Positions 9,885 to 21,928 are shown, counted from the stretch's first letter. The stretch: DNA of 64,000 nt from Aphelenchoides besseyi (GCA_024699855.1 JAMPIQ010000001.1:12338001-12402000); one strand, 5' to 3'. Notes: a model not told the origin generated them from the letters alone. Numbers and translations are program-made.

Positions 9885-12800
9885 ATGAGACGATTAGTCG
9901 CAGTCCAAGAAAGCGATCAGCAACGTCTGGTTCCTGGCACATCCACGGCCGGCTTTCAACGCTACAACTCTAATCTCTCGTAGGGTCAGGTATTCATTGA
10001 ATGGTCTTTCACAACGTACATTTCAGTCTTGATCCAAATGAGGATCCGGTCTCTGGGTTGGAACGAGTTTCTTCCATTAATAGTCTTCAACGATCACAAA
10101 GACGAGCCGAACGTCAACGTCGTGTTCGCATTCAACAGGACACGAATCAACGAGTTCATTTAAACGACGAAGAAGAAGTACTATCCGGAAAATTTGAAAG
10201 TTTGGATTACGAGATTGTGGAGAATGAAGTATACAGAGCTGAAGAAACACAAAAAAACTTCCAGGTAACGAAGCGCTCTTGTTTCGTTTGTATTTTCTTT
10301 ATAGATTAATCTCTACAAAAAATCGATTAAACGTTGGTTGATTTGCTTTTTCATTGGCGTCTTCACGGCTTCTGTTGGTGTTTTTATCGACATTACTGTT
10401 TACTATACTTCGAGAGTCAAATACCACTTTATTATTAATGGACGTAAGTTTCAGAGTTATGACTGTCGATAGTTTCCTTCAGTTGTCGATTACTGTGATG
10501 AAGATCGAATTGAAAATGGCGGTTGTATGTGGATTGTTCTGACTGTTTGGTCACTGTACAATTGTGTTCTTGTTGCCATTGCATCACTTTTGGTTTTGCA
10601 CGTTTCGGCACCAGCCGCAGGCTCTGGAATTCCGTTAATTAAGTCGTTTCTTAATGGTGTTCATATTCCTGGGGTTGACACCTTGAAGACTCTTTTGGCC
10701 AAAGCAACTGGTGTGGCAGCTTCTGTAGCTGGTGGATTGGCTGTTGGAAAGGTAGAAACCATTGGCTGAAAACTGGGAATGTGTACTTTTTAGGAAGGTC
10801 CAATGATTCACTCTGGTGCCGCCGTTGCATCGTTGATCTCTCAGGGTCAATTTGGAAAAAAGAAATTGAAATATTTCGAAGATTTTCGAAACGATCGTGA
10901 GAAACGTGATTTCGTCAGTGCCGGTGCAGCAGCGGGTGTTGCAGCAGCGTTTGGAGCTCCGATTGGAGGCGTTTTGTTTAGTTTGGAAGAGGGAGCTAGT
11001 TTCTGGAATCAAACGTTAACATGGCGAATGGTTGGTTGCTATTTTTAGTACGTAGTAACGAATTACAAATAGGTTTTCGCCGCGATGATTAGCACATTCA
11101 CTTTGAGTACATTTCTGAGCTTCTTTTACGGTTTTCCGGGTTATTTGTCGTGGAATGGATTGGCCAACTTTGGAGTGTTTGTTGTGAGTTAAAAGTCTGT
11201 GAAAAGAAAACAAGGTTTGTAGAACGGATCGTATAATATTTGGGAGATACCGTTCTTTGCGCTAATCGGTGTAATGGGTGGATTGACCGGAGCTTTGTTT
11301 AACGCTCTAAATTGTCGTCTAGCCATTTTCCGAAAACAGTACGACGCATAAACTTTTGCTTCAATAGACTTTTTTTCAGTTACATAAAAAACAAATACCA
11401 GAAGTTTATCGAATGCATCTTGGTTGCGGCAGCTTCCGCATTCATTGGTTTCATCACGTTGCTTTTAGTCGACGATTGTCAACATATCGGTGTGAATCCT
11501 CATTTAACCGAAGTGACCAGTTAGTTTGGATTCATGGCATAGACTTTTATTGACTGTTTTCAGAGTTATGGTGTCCGAAGGGTAAATACAGCGCGGTTGC
11601 TAATTTGTTTTTCCAAACACAAGAAGAAAGCGTTAAAAGTCTGTTTCATAGTCCAATTAGTAAGTAGAACATCATTAAAGTTGTTAGTAGAGTTTCTTTA
11701 GATTCATTTCGACCCGGTACTTTGTTTGTTTTTGCTATCATCACATTCGTTTTGACTACGTGGACCTATGGACTATCGATTCCAGGTGGAATCTTCATCC
11801 CGTTGTTATTATGCGGAGCTGCGTGGGGTCGTTTAGTTGGTTTGGGTATTGACACACTCTTTCCAAATATGGTCAGTAGATGCAAAAGTGCTAAGTAAAT
11901 TGAACTTCAGGCCGGAATTGATCCCGGAAAATACGCTTTAGCTGGCGCATCGGCACAGTTGGGTAGGTCGATTTCGATCAAAATTTGTTTTGTGTAGCAT
12001 GAAATTTAACTGATCTTGCATAGTAGTCGGAATATAGAAATCTAACGATTGAACAAAGAAATTAAAAGTTCTTGAAACTTTGAATATGAATGAGAAACGC
12101 GCGTAAAAACGTCCATCTCCATTTCAGGCGGTGTTGTTCGAATGACAATTAGTTTGACGGCAATTATGATGGAAACAACCAAAGACATTAGTTTCGTAAT
12201 GCCAATTATGATTACTCTTTGGGCTGCAAAGTTCGTTGGAGACTATTTCAATGAGGTAGGCATTTGATAGCAAAGAAGACAAATGTGTTCTTTTCAGAGT
12301 ATTTATGACAGCAACATACAACAACTGGAAATACCGATTCTTGGTTGGAATCCGCCGAAAATGTCACGAAATATTCTTGCATCTGATATGATGAGAAAAG
12401 ATGTTGTGGCATTGGAGCCAAAAGAACGTGTTGGCCGTTTATTGGAGATCATCAAGAACACGAAACATCACGCCTATCCAGTGGTTGATCGAATTGAACC
12501 GGGACTCACAGACTCGCAGTTTCCGGATTACGGCCGACTGCAAGGAATGATGTTGCGATCACAAATTTTCACGCTTCTGAAGACCAAACACTTCACCGAA
12601 GATTACGAAGGCCGTCATCCCATCGAAGGTGCACGATCGTTGAATATGAATGATTTTCGTGAATCATATCCCGAGTGAGTTCTCAGCCCAATTGTGTTCT
12701 TATAACTTCGAATTACAGTTTTGAAGTTACGATCTCATCCCTACAACTAAGCGTCGAAGACGAAAGATTCTGGATAGATCTACGACCATTTTTTCATCAA

Positions 12801-13050
12801 TCACCACATCGAGTGCCCGTGAATTCGTCTTTGGGAGCCATTTTCCGTTTGTTCCGAGGACTTGGACTGCGCCACATTTTCGTAGTCAACGATCACAATC
12901 GGGTATTTGTTTGGTCGGTTTTGAGAGTAACCAATTATGTTTCAGTTACGTGGAGTAATCACTCGAAAAGATATTGCACGATATAAACAATTTTGTCGTC
13001 GCAGACGTTATTTGATACGCGAAGTTTACATTTTCGATCCCAACAATTGA
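9885..13050 (+). CDS. ClC-6/ClC-7-type chloride/proton antiporter
   Basis: This is a multi-exon member of the lysosomal/endosomal CLC branch. Visible family blocks are [14 protein letters not shown], the gating-glutamate motif [10 protein letters not shown] formed across the splice near 10751/10796, [21 protein letters not shown], and [10 protein letters not shown], which carries the proton glutamate. Two C-terminal CBS domains follow: [16 protein letters not shown]...HHAYPVVDR and [14 protein letters not shown]...[10 protein letters not shown]. The wording is closest to ClC-7 (worm clh-6-like). Both key glutamates are present, so exchange rather than channel activity is expected. The N-terminus is cytosolic and Arg-rich. 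ClC-7 normally works with the beta subunit OSTM1; none is in this window. EMC10 follows 240 bp downstream on the same strand. Confidence 0.93.
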
Positions 13051-13289
13051 TATGAGCTTGTTCTGTAAATTGCATTACAAATGCTGGCAATTAATCCAAA
13101 AAATTCGGGTCTTTAATCGTCGCTTTTATTACCCATTAGTTTCTCCCAATAGTTCCTGTTTCATTACCTTTCTGTTACATTATTAAACAATACAAATTAA
13201 AGCGTGGAGCAGATGTGAACAGTCTAATGAAAACTGTCTGAATACTTTCCTTCTCATTCGAGATTGTTGTCAATTTTGCAGATTTCAAA

Positions 13290-14107
13290 ATGAAGACATG
13301 GATTCTGAGTTTCTGGTTATGCTCGTTGATTTCGTTGGTTTGTGGAACACGCAAATGGGAGTTGCCGTTGGAGGTTGCTGTCAATCGTGAGTTCGCATTT
13401 TCTCTACCTACACAGTCAAACTTTCTAGATGGCGAGTTTAGTCCACTGGGCAAAATCGAGTTGACTATGCAGTCCGATGGCAATTACACGGGCTTCTTTC
13501 AAGCGGATCCAAGCGTCGAAACGTCCAAACTCTTCTCCAAATTGATCAGTGCTGATCCACATGCTTTCTATTCCGTACGATGTGGTGACGTCTTTTCATC
13601 CAACGAGGTTTGTAACTCAAACTAAACATGAATACCATCTGTCAGGTCTGTTTGATTGCTCGTGCTCAGCTTCAACACGAATTTGCACTCACTCTCGATT
13701 CAACACGTCAGAAACTCATTTCTTTGACCGTCTATCCAAAAGGAATTTACGATGCGGGTATTGAAGAGTGTTCGTTGGACGATCTGAAGTCTCGCACACC
13801 AACAAAAATTAGCGGCAATGTGGTGGTGACGAATATCGGAGAATTACCGAGGTAACAGAAACACAGTCAACACTCTCAAAGATCCAATTTCCAGTCCCGA
13901 AGTTGCCACCTATTTACAGCGAATCGAGGAAGAAAAACGATCCCGACAACACGGAGCTGCACAAGACAACCGATCTTTCTTTGCCAAATATGTGAGTCGC
14001 TCAATCTAATCAACGAATTCGATCTTTTGCAGTGGATGTATATTGTGCCAGCAGCCATTTTTCTTCTCGTTACAAACGCAATGGGTGCCGACCAACAACA
14101 AGAATAA
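13290..14107 (+). CDS. EMC10: ER membrane protein complex subunit 10
   Basis: EMC10 is a lumenal, single-pass subunit of the EMC, which inserts tail-anchored and multipass proteins into the ER membrane. Exons 13290-13607, 13646-13851, 13895-13991 and 14033-14107 join in phase to 231 aa. There is an N-terminal signal peptide (WILSFWLCSLISLVCG), a lumenal beta-rich domain with a cysteine pair (SVRCGDVF and EVCLIARA), and the family-typical C-terminal membrane helix SFFAKYWMYIVPAAIFLLV. A TTTTGCAG acceptor lies 8 bp before the ATG, suggesting a trans-splice site. It is convergent with PRKRIP1, with about 100 bp between stops. Confidence 0.92.
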
Positions 14108-14209
14108 AAACACGAGTTGATCTCCGCTTTAAAATGACTTTTCGTAATCAGTAAACCAATGAGAAATGTGGTTGTAATAATTTAATAAACATCCGAACAC
14201 AATAAATGG

Positions 14210-14816
14210 TCAATCCGCTTGTTCGCTTTGAAGATCGGCGGTTTCATCGACAGCTTTCGGTTGTTCGATTTGTTTATCCGTGAGATCGGTTTCTTCAGGT
14301 CCACTTTCGACGGATTCAGAATCGTCGCCATTCGTCTGAAAAGATTGTTGCAACAAACGTATCCGTGAACTTACTTTTCGCTTCTTCGCTTTTCTTCGTT
14401 CTTTCAATCGTTGTCGTTTTCGTCGATTTTTGGCCAATTTCTCTTCTTCGGCTCGTCGTCTCTCCTCCACTCGTTGTTGATACTCTTCGTCAAGTCGCTT
14501 CTGTTGGTACTCCTGCTCCATGTGTTCGATTCGGTTCATTTCTTTGCGACGATTGTTTCGGTATATGTGGAACTCGGCGCTTCCAGCAGCTGCCGACGAA
14601 CCTACGACATTGCGAACGAATTCCGGAGGTTCTTTGGGTTTCGGTGGTTCTCGACGAGTCGGAATCGGAGCCAATTTGTCCTGAAATGAACGAGTACAAA
14701 CACAAGAAAAGAAAACCAACCGGATTCTCTTGCAGTTTCTCCAACCGGTAACGAGCCAAATCATACGGCGTTTTAGCTTTCCGTTCGGCCTCAGCTTCGG
14801 TATCTTCACGAGGCAT
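14210..14816 (-). CDS. PRKRIP1: PRKR-interacting protein 1 homologue
   Basis: PRKRIP1 is a nuclear protein of the catalytic spliceosome with a long basic coiled helix. Exons 14816-14721, 14680-14375 and 14335-14210 join in phase to 175 aa. The signature PPEFVRNVVGSSAAAGSAEFH and IYRNNRRKEMNRIEHM is clear, preceded by TPYDLARYRLEKLQENP. A basic coiled coil (RRKRQRLKERRKAKKRK) follows, then an acidic tail. Length agrees with the animal family (about 180 aa). Confidence 0.93.
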
Positions 14817-15045
14817 TTTGGAGTAGTGACAATCAAGTTAATCGCCGTTTCTTTCCAATTCTTCAGCGAAATTGTCAACCAACAAACGCGATTCGACACC
14901 ATCGATTTTCAGATGCTCAGCAGATTTCTCATCACGCGCGCGTCTTTGCTGCTTCGCTGGTTGAGATCACAGCAAAAGTGTGCAGCGCAATTGTGTTAAG
15001 GAAGCTTTTTCAACTCAAATCGAGTCACTCCGCCCAGTTCATATT

Positions 15046-16210
15046 ATGATCCAAGCTAATCCGTTTGCCGAAAAAGTGCGTTCACGTCTTTTTGCTCAAT
15101 TTTATTTCAACTTTCAGGCTGCTGAAGTTTTTCTGGCCGCCAGTACAACATTCCAGAAATTGGGCGATTTGACTGTAAACTTGAATGCCAACAACGTGGA
15201 TCATGAAGAAAAGTAGGTGATCTCAATTGAATCCTCTGTTATTTTCTTTGAAGCCGGTGGACGGAAAAAGAAATGGAACTCTTTAAACAAGCTCTCGAAC
15301 GATTCTCATCGGATCTCGATTTGGTTTCTGAGTCACTACTCAGTCGAACAAAGTTTGTCATAACTCACTTTCTAACTATTGAGAGTTTAGAGTAATGATA
15401 AGAAATGACATAAAGAGAAGAACACTGCAAATGGGCGCCGATCAGACGAGTCAGCCGGCAGTTAGATCGAATTCGCGTACAACATTCAAGCCGGTAAACT
15501 CGGGAGATGTTTCAATGGCCGGTGATTCGTTCAATGCGTCGCCAAGTGTTGTGGTCTCGAGCGTATTGTCAACAATTCCAAACTCTCAGTCTTCTGTTAG
15601 ATCATTAGTCACAAATACAACGACCATAGAGACTCCCGGAAGTTCTCAGAACAATGTCGATATTATCACGTTGAATGACAATCCCGAATCACCATCGAAA
15701 CACGAGCAACCTCCGGAGCTGTTTCCCGAATCTACAGTGCCACGTGGTTGGTTTGAATGTTTCCAACCTATTCATTTATTGTTCAGAATCTCATCCACCA
15801 AGTCGATTTCCAACGATGGTTAAACGCTTGGTTCCCGTTTCTTCTTACGCCAATTCGCCTCCACAATCATTGACTATTCGACGAGTTCCCGTTACTGCGG
15901 CTACCAGGCCAGGACAGCAGGTTTCAATTTGAATATGGATCGTGTATTAACTTTGTTTTAGGCGGTTCGACTTGTTAGTAAGCCATCACTCGTTGCGGCA
16001 AATAGACAAAGGACGGGAGTTGGAAGCTACAGTCATGGACAACAGTTCTCGGTCACTCGTCAATACACGGCATCAAGTATTCCGGGTCCGAATATCTCGC
16101 CGCAGTTGATTCCCGCCAATCCACGACCAATCAGACAGATTGGACAGACAACTTCTGACTTTGCGAACGGAATGGTTTCTAGCGCAAAAATCAGAAGAAG
16201 TAATCGGTAA
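15046..16210 (+). CDS. BACC1/C17orf49-like chromatin protein (BPTF/NURF-associated)
   Basis: Human BACC1 (C17orf49) co-purifies with BPTF, the large NURF remodeller subunit. Here the N-terminal block AAEVFLAASTTFQKLGDLT and, across an intron, NRWTEKEMELFKQALERFSS, DLDLVSESLLSRTK and VMIRNDIKRR match the family's leading helix and SANT-like domain. The remaining ~230 residues are Ser/Thr/Pro-rich and low complexity, longer than the ~170-aa human protein. The donor after GAAAAA near 15075 and the exon at 15119 restore the conserved frame. The stop is at 16208-16210. The assignment rests on the N-terminal third only. Confidence 0.78.
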
Positions 16211-16517
16211 TTTTGATCGAATTCCTTTTTCTTCCGGTTCACCGAAATCCGTAGCTTTATTTTACATGTGAAGTGTTAACCGTAGTGTTATCGAAATCTA
16301 GGACTTTCTATTCGCGTCAAAACTCTTGCTATCTCTTTGTAAAAATACTTCGTTAGTAATCCGAATCGAGATGCCTTATTCTTCTGTTTCATTAACAAAC
16401 CTCACGCTATTTCTCCAATTCACTTCTTTCCTTTACATCACGCTGCCTTCTCCTTGTATATTCTCGTTAAGTTTATATCGAAAATCATTTTAGAGTAAAG
16501 AAATTTTAACGAATCGA

Positions 16518-19500
16518 CTAAGAACCAAAATACGGAACAGAAACATTTCTGAGTTCGAATTCGAAGGTATCGCCGGACAACGGCTTCGTTGCTACTTGAA
16601 GACGCAGTGGTTCGGTTGTATCAGTGAAGTAAGGAGTTCGACCGAGAATGAAGAATGAACCCAAAGAAAAGGTGATCGTAAATGCCCAAAACATTGCTTT
16701 GTCAGTAACCTAAACAAAGCAATTGAAATAAAAACAAAATTGATTACCATGGCAATGTAAGACCATAAATCGGAGATCTAAACATAATCGTTAGTATTCA
16801 TAAAAACTATCAACCTTGTCTTTTTTCTGTTGGTTTTTGTAGTGATTGGCTATAAAGTTCACATTGTCGATCATACGTCTGATGATGTCCGGATGAAGAC
16901 CACGCAAACGCGCCAATTGAGAAAGTCGAAGTTCGGCATCGGCCAACTGAGTAACACTTGCAAAGTAGGGACTATCACGACGAGATGTGTTGACTATGGT
17001 TTGTGAGTCACTAATGCTAACATCTGTATCCGATTTTCCGTCATCTTCATCCGGCTGGTTCATACACAGAAGTTTCGGAAGAGTTTGAACAAAAATCAAG
17101 AAGATCCATGCGGGCATCGTATGCAAAGTTCCGTCACGTCGATACCAATTGAGTGTAATGACCGAAATGATGATTGAAAATGAGACCATAAACATGGTAA
17201 AAAGGATATACTGCCCAATCAGCGGAATAACCAATGAGGTTGGAGGAATCAGTTCGATCAAAACCAAATAGAAAACGGTGAGTGTGACAAGAACCGAAAT
17301 CGAATGAGTGATTTTGTGTTCAATGGCCGGAATGTAGAAAACAAACAGAGTCAGTAGAGCAATTAGAGAACACGGAACAACCACATTCACCGTGTAGAAC
17401 AAAGTTTTGCGGCGAATGCTCAGTTCGAAAGTCACATCGATGTAAAAATCTTGACCACAACAACCGGGATACAATTGCGAATGTCTTTTGCTTGTCAATT
17501 CGAGTAGATCCCACTCCAAACTTCTGAACATTTTGCAAGTGATTGAATAGAAGCTTCACGAACTTACGGATAGAACGAAGACAAATCCATTCCTTGTTTC
17601 AAATACTGATACTCTTTTCCTTCGTCATCAAAAAGTGTCTCAATTTTGTCCTCAGGTCGCGACTAAAACCATTCGTTTTAAAGCGGGACAAAGATTTAAC
17701 TAACAGGTAATTGCTCAACGTCCATTAGAAAACCGTGATATGACCAGCCACCGAACTTCATTTGACACGTCTGTTTATCGTACGGATAATACTCGATATC
17801 AATTGGACAAAAACTTCTAGAATCGAATGATAGATTATAGGTGGTTTAATAGCATCTCACTTGTAAATACTCGGTGGTTTCCAAACAACAAGTCCCGTGT
17901 GATAGACGATCGCATCGCTCATAATCGAAATATGAGGTTCACCATCGGCATTGTTGTACAAGAGAATGTCTGAACATGTGGTTTTTGATTGTGGTACGAG
18001 ATTATTATGCGAAAAACTCACCAGGAATCCAAACTAAATGAAAGAACTTATACTGATTTATTGCTCATACTCACTCTGATCCGAAGGTATGTGCAATTTC
18101 ATTATGTTATCGAATTTTTCGGGATCCCAACCCAATTTGTAGTCTGCAAACTTGTTGTATTTTCTGTTTCATTTCTCATCAAAACGTACCGTACCATTGC
18201 ATTTCGAGCCATAAGTTTGTTGTGAGTACCTGGTTGATTTCATCCTGCAAGAAGTGAAATTTGATGATCGAAAGTTAGCGGCACACACAACGTTGACCTA
18301 ATTAGCGGCGTTAAAGTTCCGAAGATAAGCAATGGGAGAAAGCGGATGTCGGTTGATTACGACGATTGAAAGTTTTCGCAGCGAATTTTCTAAGACATAA
18401 AAGCGATTGAGAAGCAGCGCGCGACACACTTTTACTTTCCTTCGAAACTGCGAATATTTAAACTGAGCGAAAGCTAACGAGGTGCTTAGTTTCCAACAGA
18501 ATGTCCGTCAAATCCAACGGTTTGTATTATCAGTTTGCGGTGGGAAGTTGTGTGTTAAGTGCACTGACGACAGTCAGTATACTCATTTTGGTTCCACTCT
18601 TGTGCAGTCGAGCGAGCTATGAGCGTGAGTTGGTGGCAATGCGATCGGAGAAGTTTCAAAGTGACATGAATCGAATTTGGTCGCAAATGCACGATAGTGC
18701 TCCGATACCTCGAGATGTTCGAACTGGTGAACCGGCATCTGCAGCCCTCTATTTCACGCGTGTACGTCGATCACCGTGGGATAAACAAGTTTGTTCGGGT
18801 TGCAATCAATTAAGTTGTCCAGTTGGTATGCCGGGCGCCCCAGGTAATTTTGAGTATGTATCATACAATAAGCTTCTACTGTTTAGGAGCTCCGGGAATG
18901 GATGGTGAACCGGTAAGAAACAACTTGCATTTCAATTATTACCCGCACGTTTATTATAGGGATCGCCGGGACAGCCGGGAACGTCGGGAATCGATGGGTT
19001 TGATGTTGAACTTGAACCACAGGACGATTTGCCATGCATAGTTTGTCCATCTGGTCCAATGGGACAACGGTAAATAAGAAACAAAATTATTTGTATTTTT
19101 TTAAACTCATTTTCAGAGGTCCTCAAGGTGAACGAGGTGAAGCCGGGCAACAAGGACCGAGGTTGGTGATGTTTATCAAGTTTTCTTTTCATTCTGTCAA
19201 TTCAGAGGCCCGGTAGGAAGCGAAGGTCGACCAGGAGCCGTTGGTCCTGTTGGAAATCAAGGTCAGCCCGGTCTTCCAGGTCCTCATGGTAAAGTTGGCC
19301 CAATGGGACCACAAGGCGACACAGTTATTTCGGGAGTTGGCATCAAGGGTCCAAAAGGTGGGTATAAACTTGTGGAATCTGTTGAGTCATATAATTCAAA
19401 CTATAGAAGTCAGTTACTTTAAAAGAACATTAAGAATAAAAACTTTTTAACATCAATCTTTTAAAATGACTGAGAAGAAATTGATTGACGTATAATCCTT

Positions 19501-20316
19501 CGCTTTTTTAGGTCCTCCGGGTCCTCAAGGTCCAAGAGGTCCAATCGGTCGGCCTGGCAAACCATCGCGTGAAGCCGGAATGCCCGGGCCACCAGGTCAA
19601 ATGGGAATAATGGGCAGTCCAGGTAATTTTGATTTAAAAAAGTGCTGAATATCCACAAGCTTGAAAGTTAAAATAATGCTTCGCAAAAAACGTTTTTTAA
19701 TCTCCGGTTTTCAGGTTCTTATGGCAAAAACGGTGACGTCGGTGAGCAAGGCCCACCAGGTATGTTTTGCTGTTGTGACATACTAACGAAATTTCAACAG
19801 GAGAACCAGGGGACATGACAAGTCCTTATTGTCCATCAGATTGCGGTGTTTCGGAGATTCTTGCTCCATCAGTTAGCGCAATGATGATGTCCGATATGCG
19901 TGAGAGTTCCGAACCGGCGAACAACAATTACGGCGCGGAAGCTCAACCAGTTCACACCGTTGGATTGAATAACGCGTATAATGGCGGCTATTACGGCGCT
20001 TCCGGATAAGCGGCCGTGTATCGACATTAAAAACTTACAACGTCAATGATACCTGAAATAATCAAATGAAAACAATAAAAACCTTGTTAATTACGAATCA
20101 GTGAAGCTCCAAATTTTACACGCAATGCTTCACTAGTGTTCTTGACGGGTCGAACGTTTTTGTTGTAGTAATACATGAGATCTTCGTAAAGTTGATCGGC
20201 ATATCGACTGCTTTCGACCGTCGAAACAACCGAATAGAAAACAACTGAAGATCAAACAACTCAAAACTGAGTATCTCGAACCTACCAATCGATGTCACCA
20301 ATAAACTCCAATTCAT
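16518..20316 (-). CDS. Nicotinic-type acetylcholine receptor alpha-like subunit, 12 exons with two microexons
   Basis: This is a Cys-loop ligand-gated channel subunit. Exons, in coding order: 20316-20286, 20244-20095, 20052-20039 (14 nt), 18244-18190, 18143-18075, 18033-18022 (12 nt), 17969-17861, 17816-17705, 17662-17568, 17523-16815, 16777-16748, 16709-16518. All phases agree and give 525 aa. Features in order: signal peptide MNWSLLVTSIVVFYS; QLYEDLMYYYNKNVRPV; NQVLTTNLWLEMQWY; Cys-loop CPIDIEYYPYDKQTC; vicinal cysteines in YPGCCGQ, marking an alpha-type subunit; M1-M3; a cytoplasmic loop of about 90 residues; and M4. The pore helix is unusual: the stretch normally GEKVTL reads EHKITH, and the 9-prime leucine is valine. 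Intron 3 (18245-20038, ~1.8 kb) holds a whole collagen gene on the other strand. An unrelated gene ends 243 bp upstream on the same strand. Confidence 0.93.
18022..18033 (-). other. 12-nt microexon of the acetylcholine receptor gene
   Basis: On the minus strand, TTTAG precedes and GTGAGT follows the 12 bases TTTGGATTCCTG. Including it restores the universally conserved WxPD motif (SDQ-IWIPD-ILLYNNADG) and keeps phase 1 on both sides. Skipping it loses four residues without a frameshift. Confidence 0.92.
18501..20009 (+). CDS. Cuticle collagen, nested in an acetylcholine receptor intron
   Basis: This is a nematode cuticular collagen. The N-terminal transmembrane/signal-anchor is at residues ~12-34 (VGSCVLSALTTVSILILVPL). 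A subtilisin/furin-like cleavage site RVRRS follows, then cysteine clusters CSGCNQLSC, CIVCPSG and YCPSDC around Gly-X-Y blocks. The triple-helical part is split by several short introns (e.g. exons 18501-18843, 18887-18912, 18960-19069). The C-terminal tail is non-collagenous and ends GGYYGASG. A poly(A)-type AATAAA near 20074 places its 3-prime UTR opposite exon 3 of the receptor gene. The whole gene lies inside receptor intron 3, in antisense orientation. Confidence 0.93.
20039..20052 (-). other. 14-nt microexon of the acetylcholine receptor gene
   Basis: On the minus strand, TTTCAG precedes and GTAAGT follows the 14 bases GTATCATTGACGTT. It supplies RIIDV between FGASLI and DEINQ, exactly the residues the family has there. 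Without it the next exon would be read into a stop. It lies opposite the 3-prime UTR of the nested collagen. Confidence 0.92.
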
Positions 20317-20558
20317 TTGGTGGATGCAAAGCGAGTTCTTGTTCGAAATAAACGTCAAATCCAAAGCCGAAAATCTCTGCAAATTCTCACACACTCATTG
20401 TCGACACATTCACTCTACGGCCTCAAGGACAACAGCTGACTTTAAATGCTTTTTGATTTTCTCGCTGATTGACTCCATATGCTCAAATCTTCACAAACTG
20501 TTTATGCGTTTGGTCTTAAAATGTAAAACGGTTTTTATTTCTGTACAAACAACTTCGT

Positions 20559-21670
20559 TCAAATTGCAATTTCAGTGTCCTTAAAATGAACAGTCAACGT
20601 CGATTGTTTTTTGAACTCACTTTCTCAACGGCCGTACGCAGTGAAGTCTCCGATTCGAACGAGCGATTGGTTGCCGTATGCTCGGACAACTCATCGGTTG
20701 ATTTGGCGGTTGTGCAGTCATCAGATTCGTCGTCCATCGCGGTAATTGTGTCGTCCGAGCCGATTGCCGTAACCTCCACACACTCGAAAGACGGCGAATG
20801 AGCAGTTGTAACATCGTGTGACGAAGTGTCGTCGAGTGCTGTACGAATGTCGACAGAGTCAAGGTCCATGGGCTTATCTGCTTCACGTGCGGTCATCATA
20901 TCGCTTTGATATGTCGAATGAAGACGCGGAGTTTGAGACATTGCGGTACGAACATCGATCATACTCGGCACAACACGCGGTAACATCTGTTCGACGTCCA
21001 CATCGAATTCGCGAGCAGTCGAAACTCCGACAGTCGAATTGGGCGGAACACTTTGAACTGAAATTGAAAACCTCTGATAAATTCAATCGCACAATCTCAC
21101 CGTAGTTCTTCTTCTTTGCTTGACGAAGACTTTTGTACTCAGCAAATGCTTTTTTGAAGCCCCGTTTCTTGCAAAAAGCTTGAATATCTTCGACTGTCAA
21201 CTCACGTTCGATACGCGTATCACTTGTAACCAAACGAGCAGTTTCTTCCAAACTCTCACGTGCTGTAACCACGGACGATGCTTCACAAGCGGTGCTCAAC
21301 TTCGATTCAACATCAATCTCGAAATGTTGACGACCGTTGATGTAACTCATGTGAATGATCGCATTCTCGTCAAGTGTTTTAATAAAATCGAGAAGTTTTG
21401 ATTTGTTGAGCTCCTGAACTCCTAGAGCGGTAGCCACCGTTTGATTCTCATTCGGCGACTGAACAAAAATATTGTTTCTCGACACTTGAAAACACACCGT
21501 TTTAAGTTGCAATTCATGCGCACACTCGTTCTCAACAATTCGATCATCTTTGTCCATCTCGTAAAACGACTTTTTGGCCTCAGCCGGGACTACAAAACAA
21601 AAGTGAAGCAATCATAGACGAATAACTTACAGAGATTTTGATGTTCGAAGAAGTACGAGTTCTGGATCAT
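20559..21670 (-). CDS. Uncharacterised protein with repeated TA motifs
   Basis: I do not recognise this family. The model starts MIQNSYFFEHQNL at 21670 and splices near 21630 to a globular ~160-residue part (VCFQVSRNNIFVQSPNENQT, LLDFIKTLDENAIIHMSYIN). It splices near 21105/21062 to an acidic Ser/Thr/Asp-rich part, and finally to a six-codon exon ending at 20559. Total length is about 340 aa. The C-terminal half repeats a short motif ending in TA with hydrophobic or Arg/Thr before it: VSTARE, DVRTAM, MMTARE, DIRTAL, DVTTAH, EVTAIG, TITAMD, CTTAKS, LRTAVE. No membrane segment or signal peptide is evident. The receptor subunit starts 243 bp downstream on the same strand, so the two may be co-transcribed. 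Confidence 0.7.
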
Positions 21671-21928
21671 GATGACGATTCAGCCGTTCAAATGAAAGCG
21701 AAACAAAAAAGTGAAACAAAAGTGTTGGAAAGTTCATTTTGAATCTGCATATTCGTGGACCCATAATTCTGTTTGCAATCATTACTCACAGTTCCATTAG
21801 CATCTAAACGTCTTTTCTTTCGACTATCCAACGGATTTGAACTCTTTCTTTCAATTTTAACTAAACAATCGTTCTTAAGACATCAATCAAGATTTCTTTC
21901 ATAAATAAAATCGACAATCAGTTTTCAG

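Noticed and set aside
18250..18500. Initial idea that the receptor gene lacks its N-terminus because the collagen interrupts it
   Set aside because: The missing signal peptide, first exons and a 14-nt microexon were found at 20039-20316, so the collagen is nested in an intron.
20324..20801. Plus-strand ORFs opposite the receptor start and the TA-motif gene
   Set aside because: No family resemblance, and the minus strand carries consistent spliced coding sequence with a poly(A) signal.
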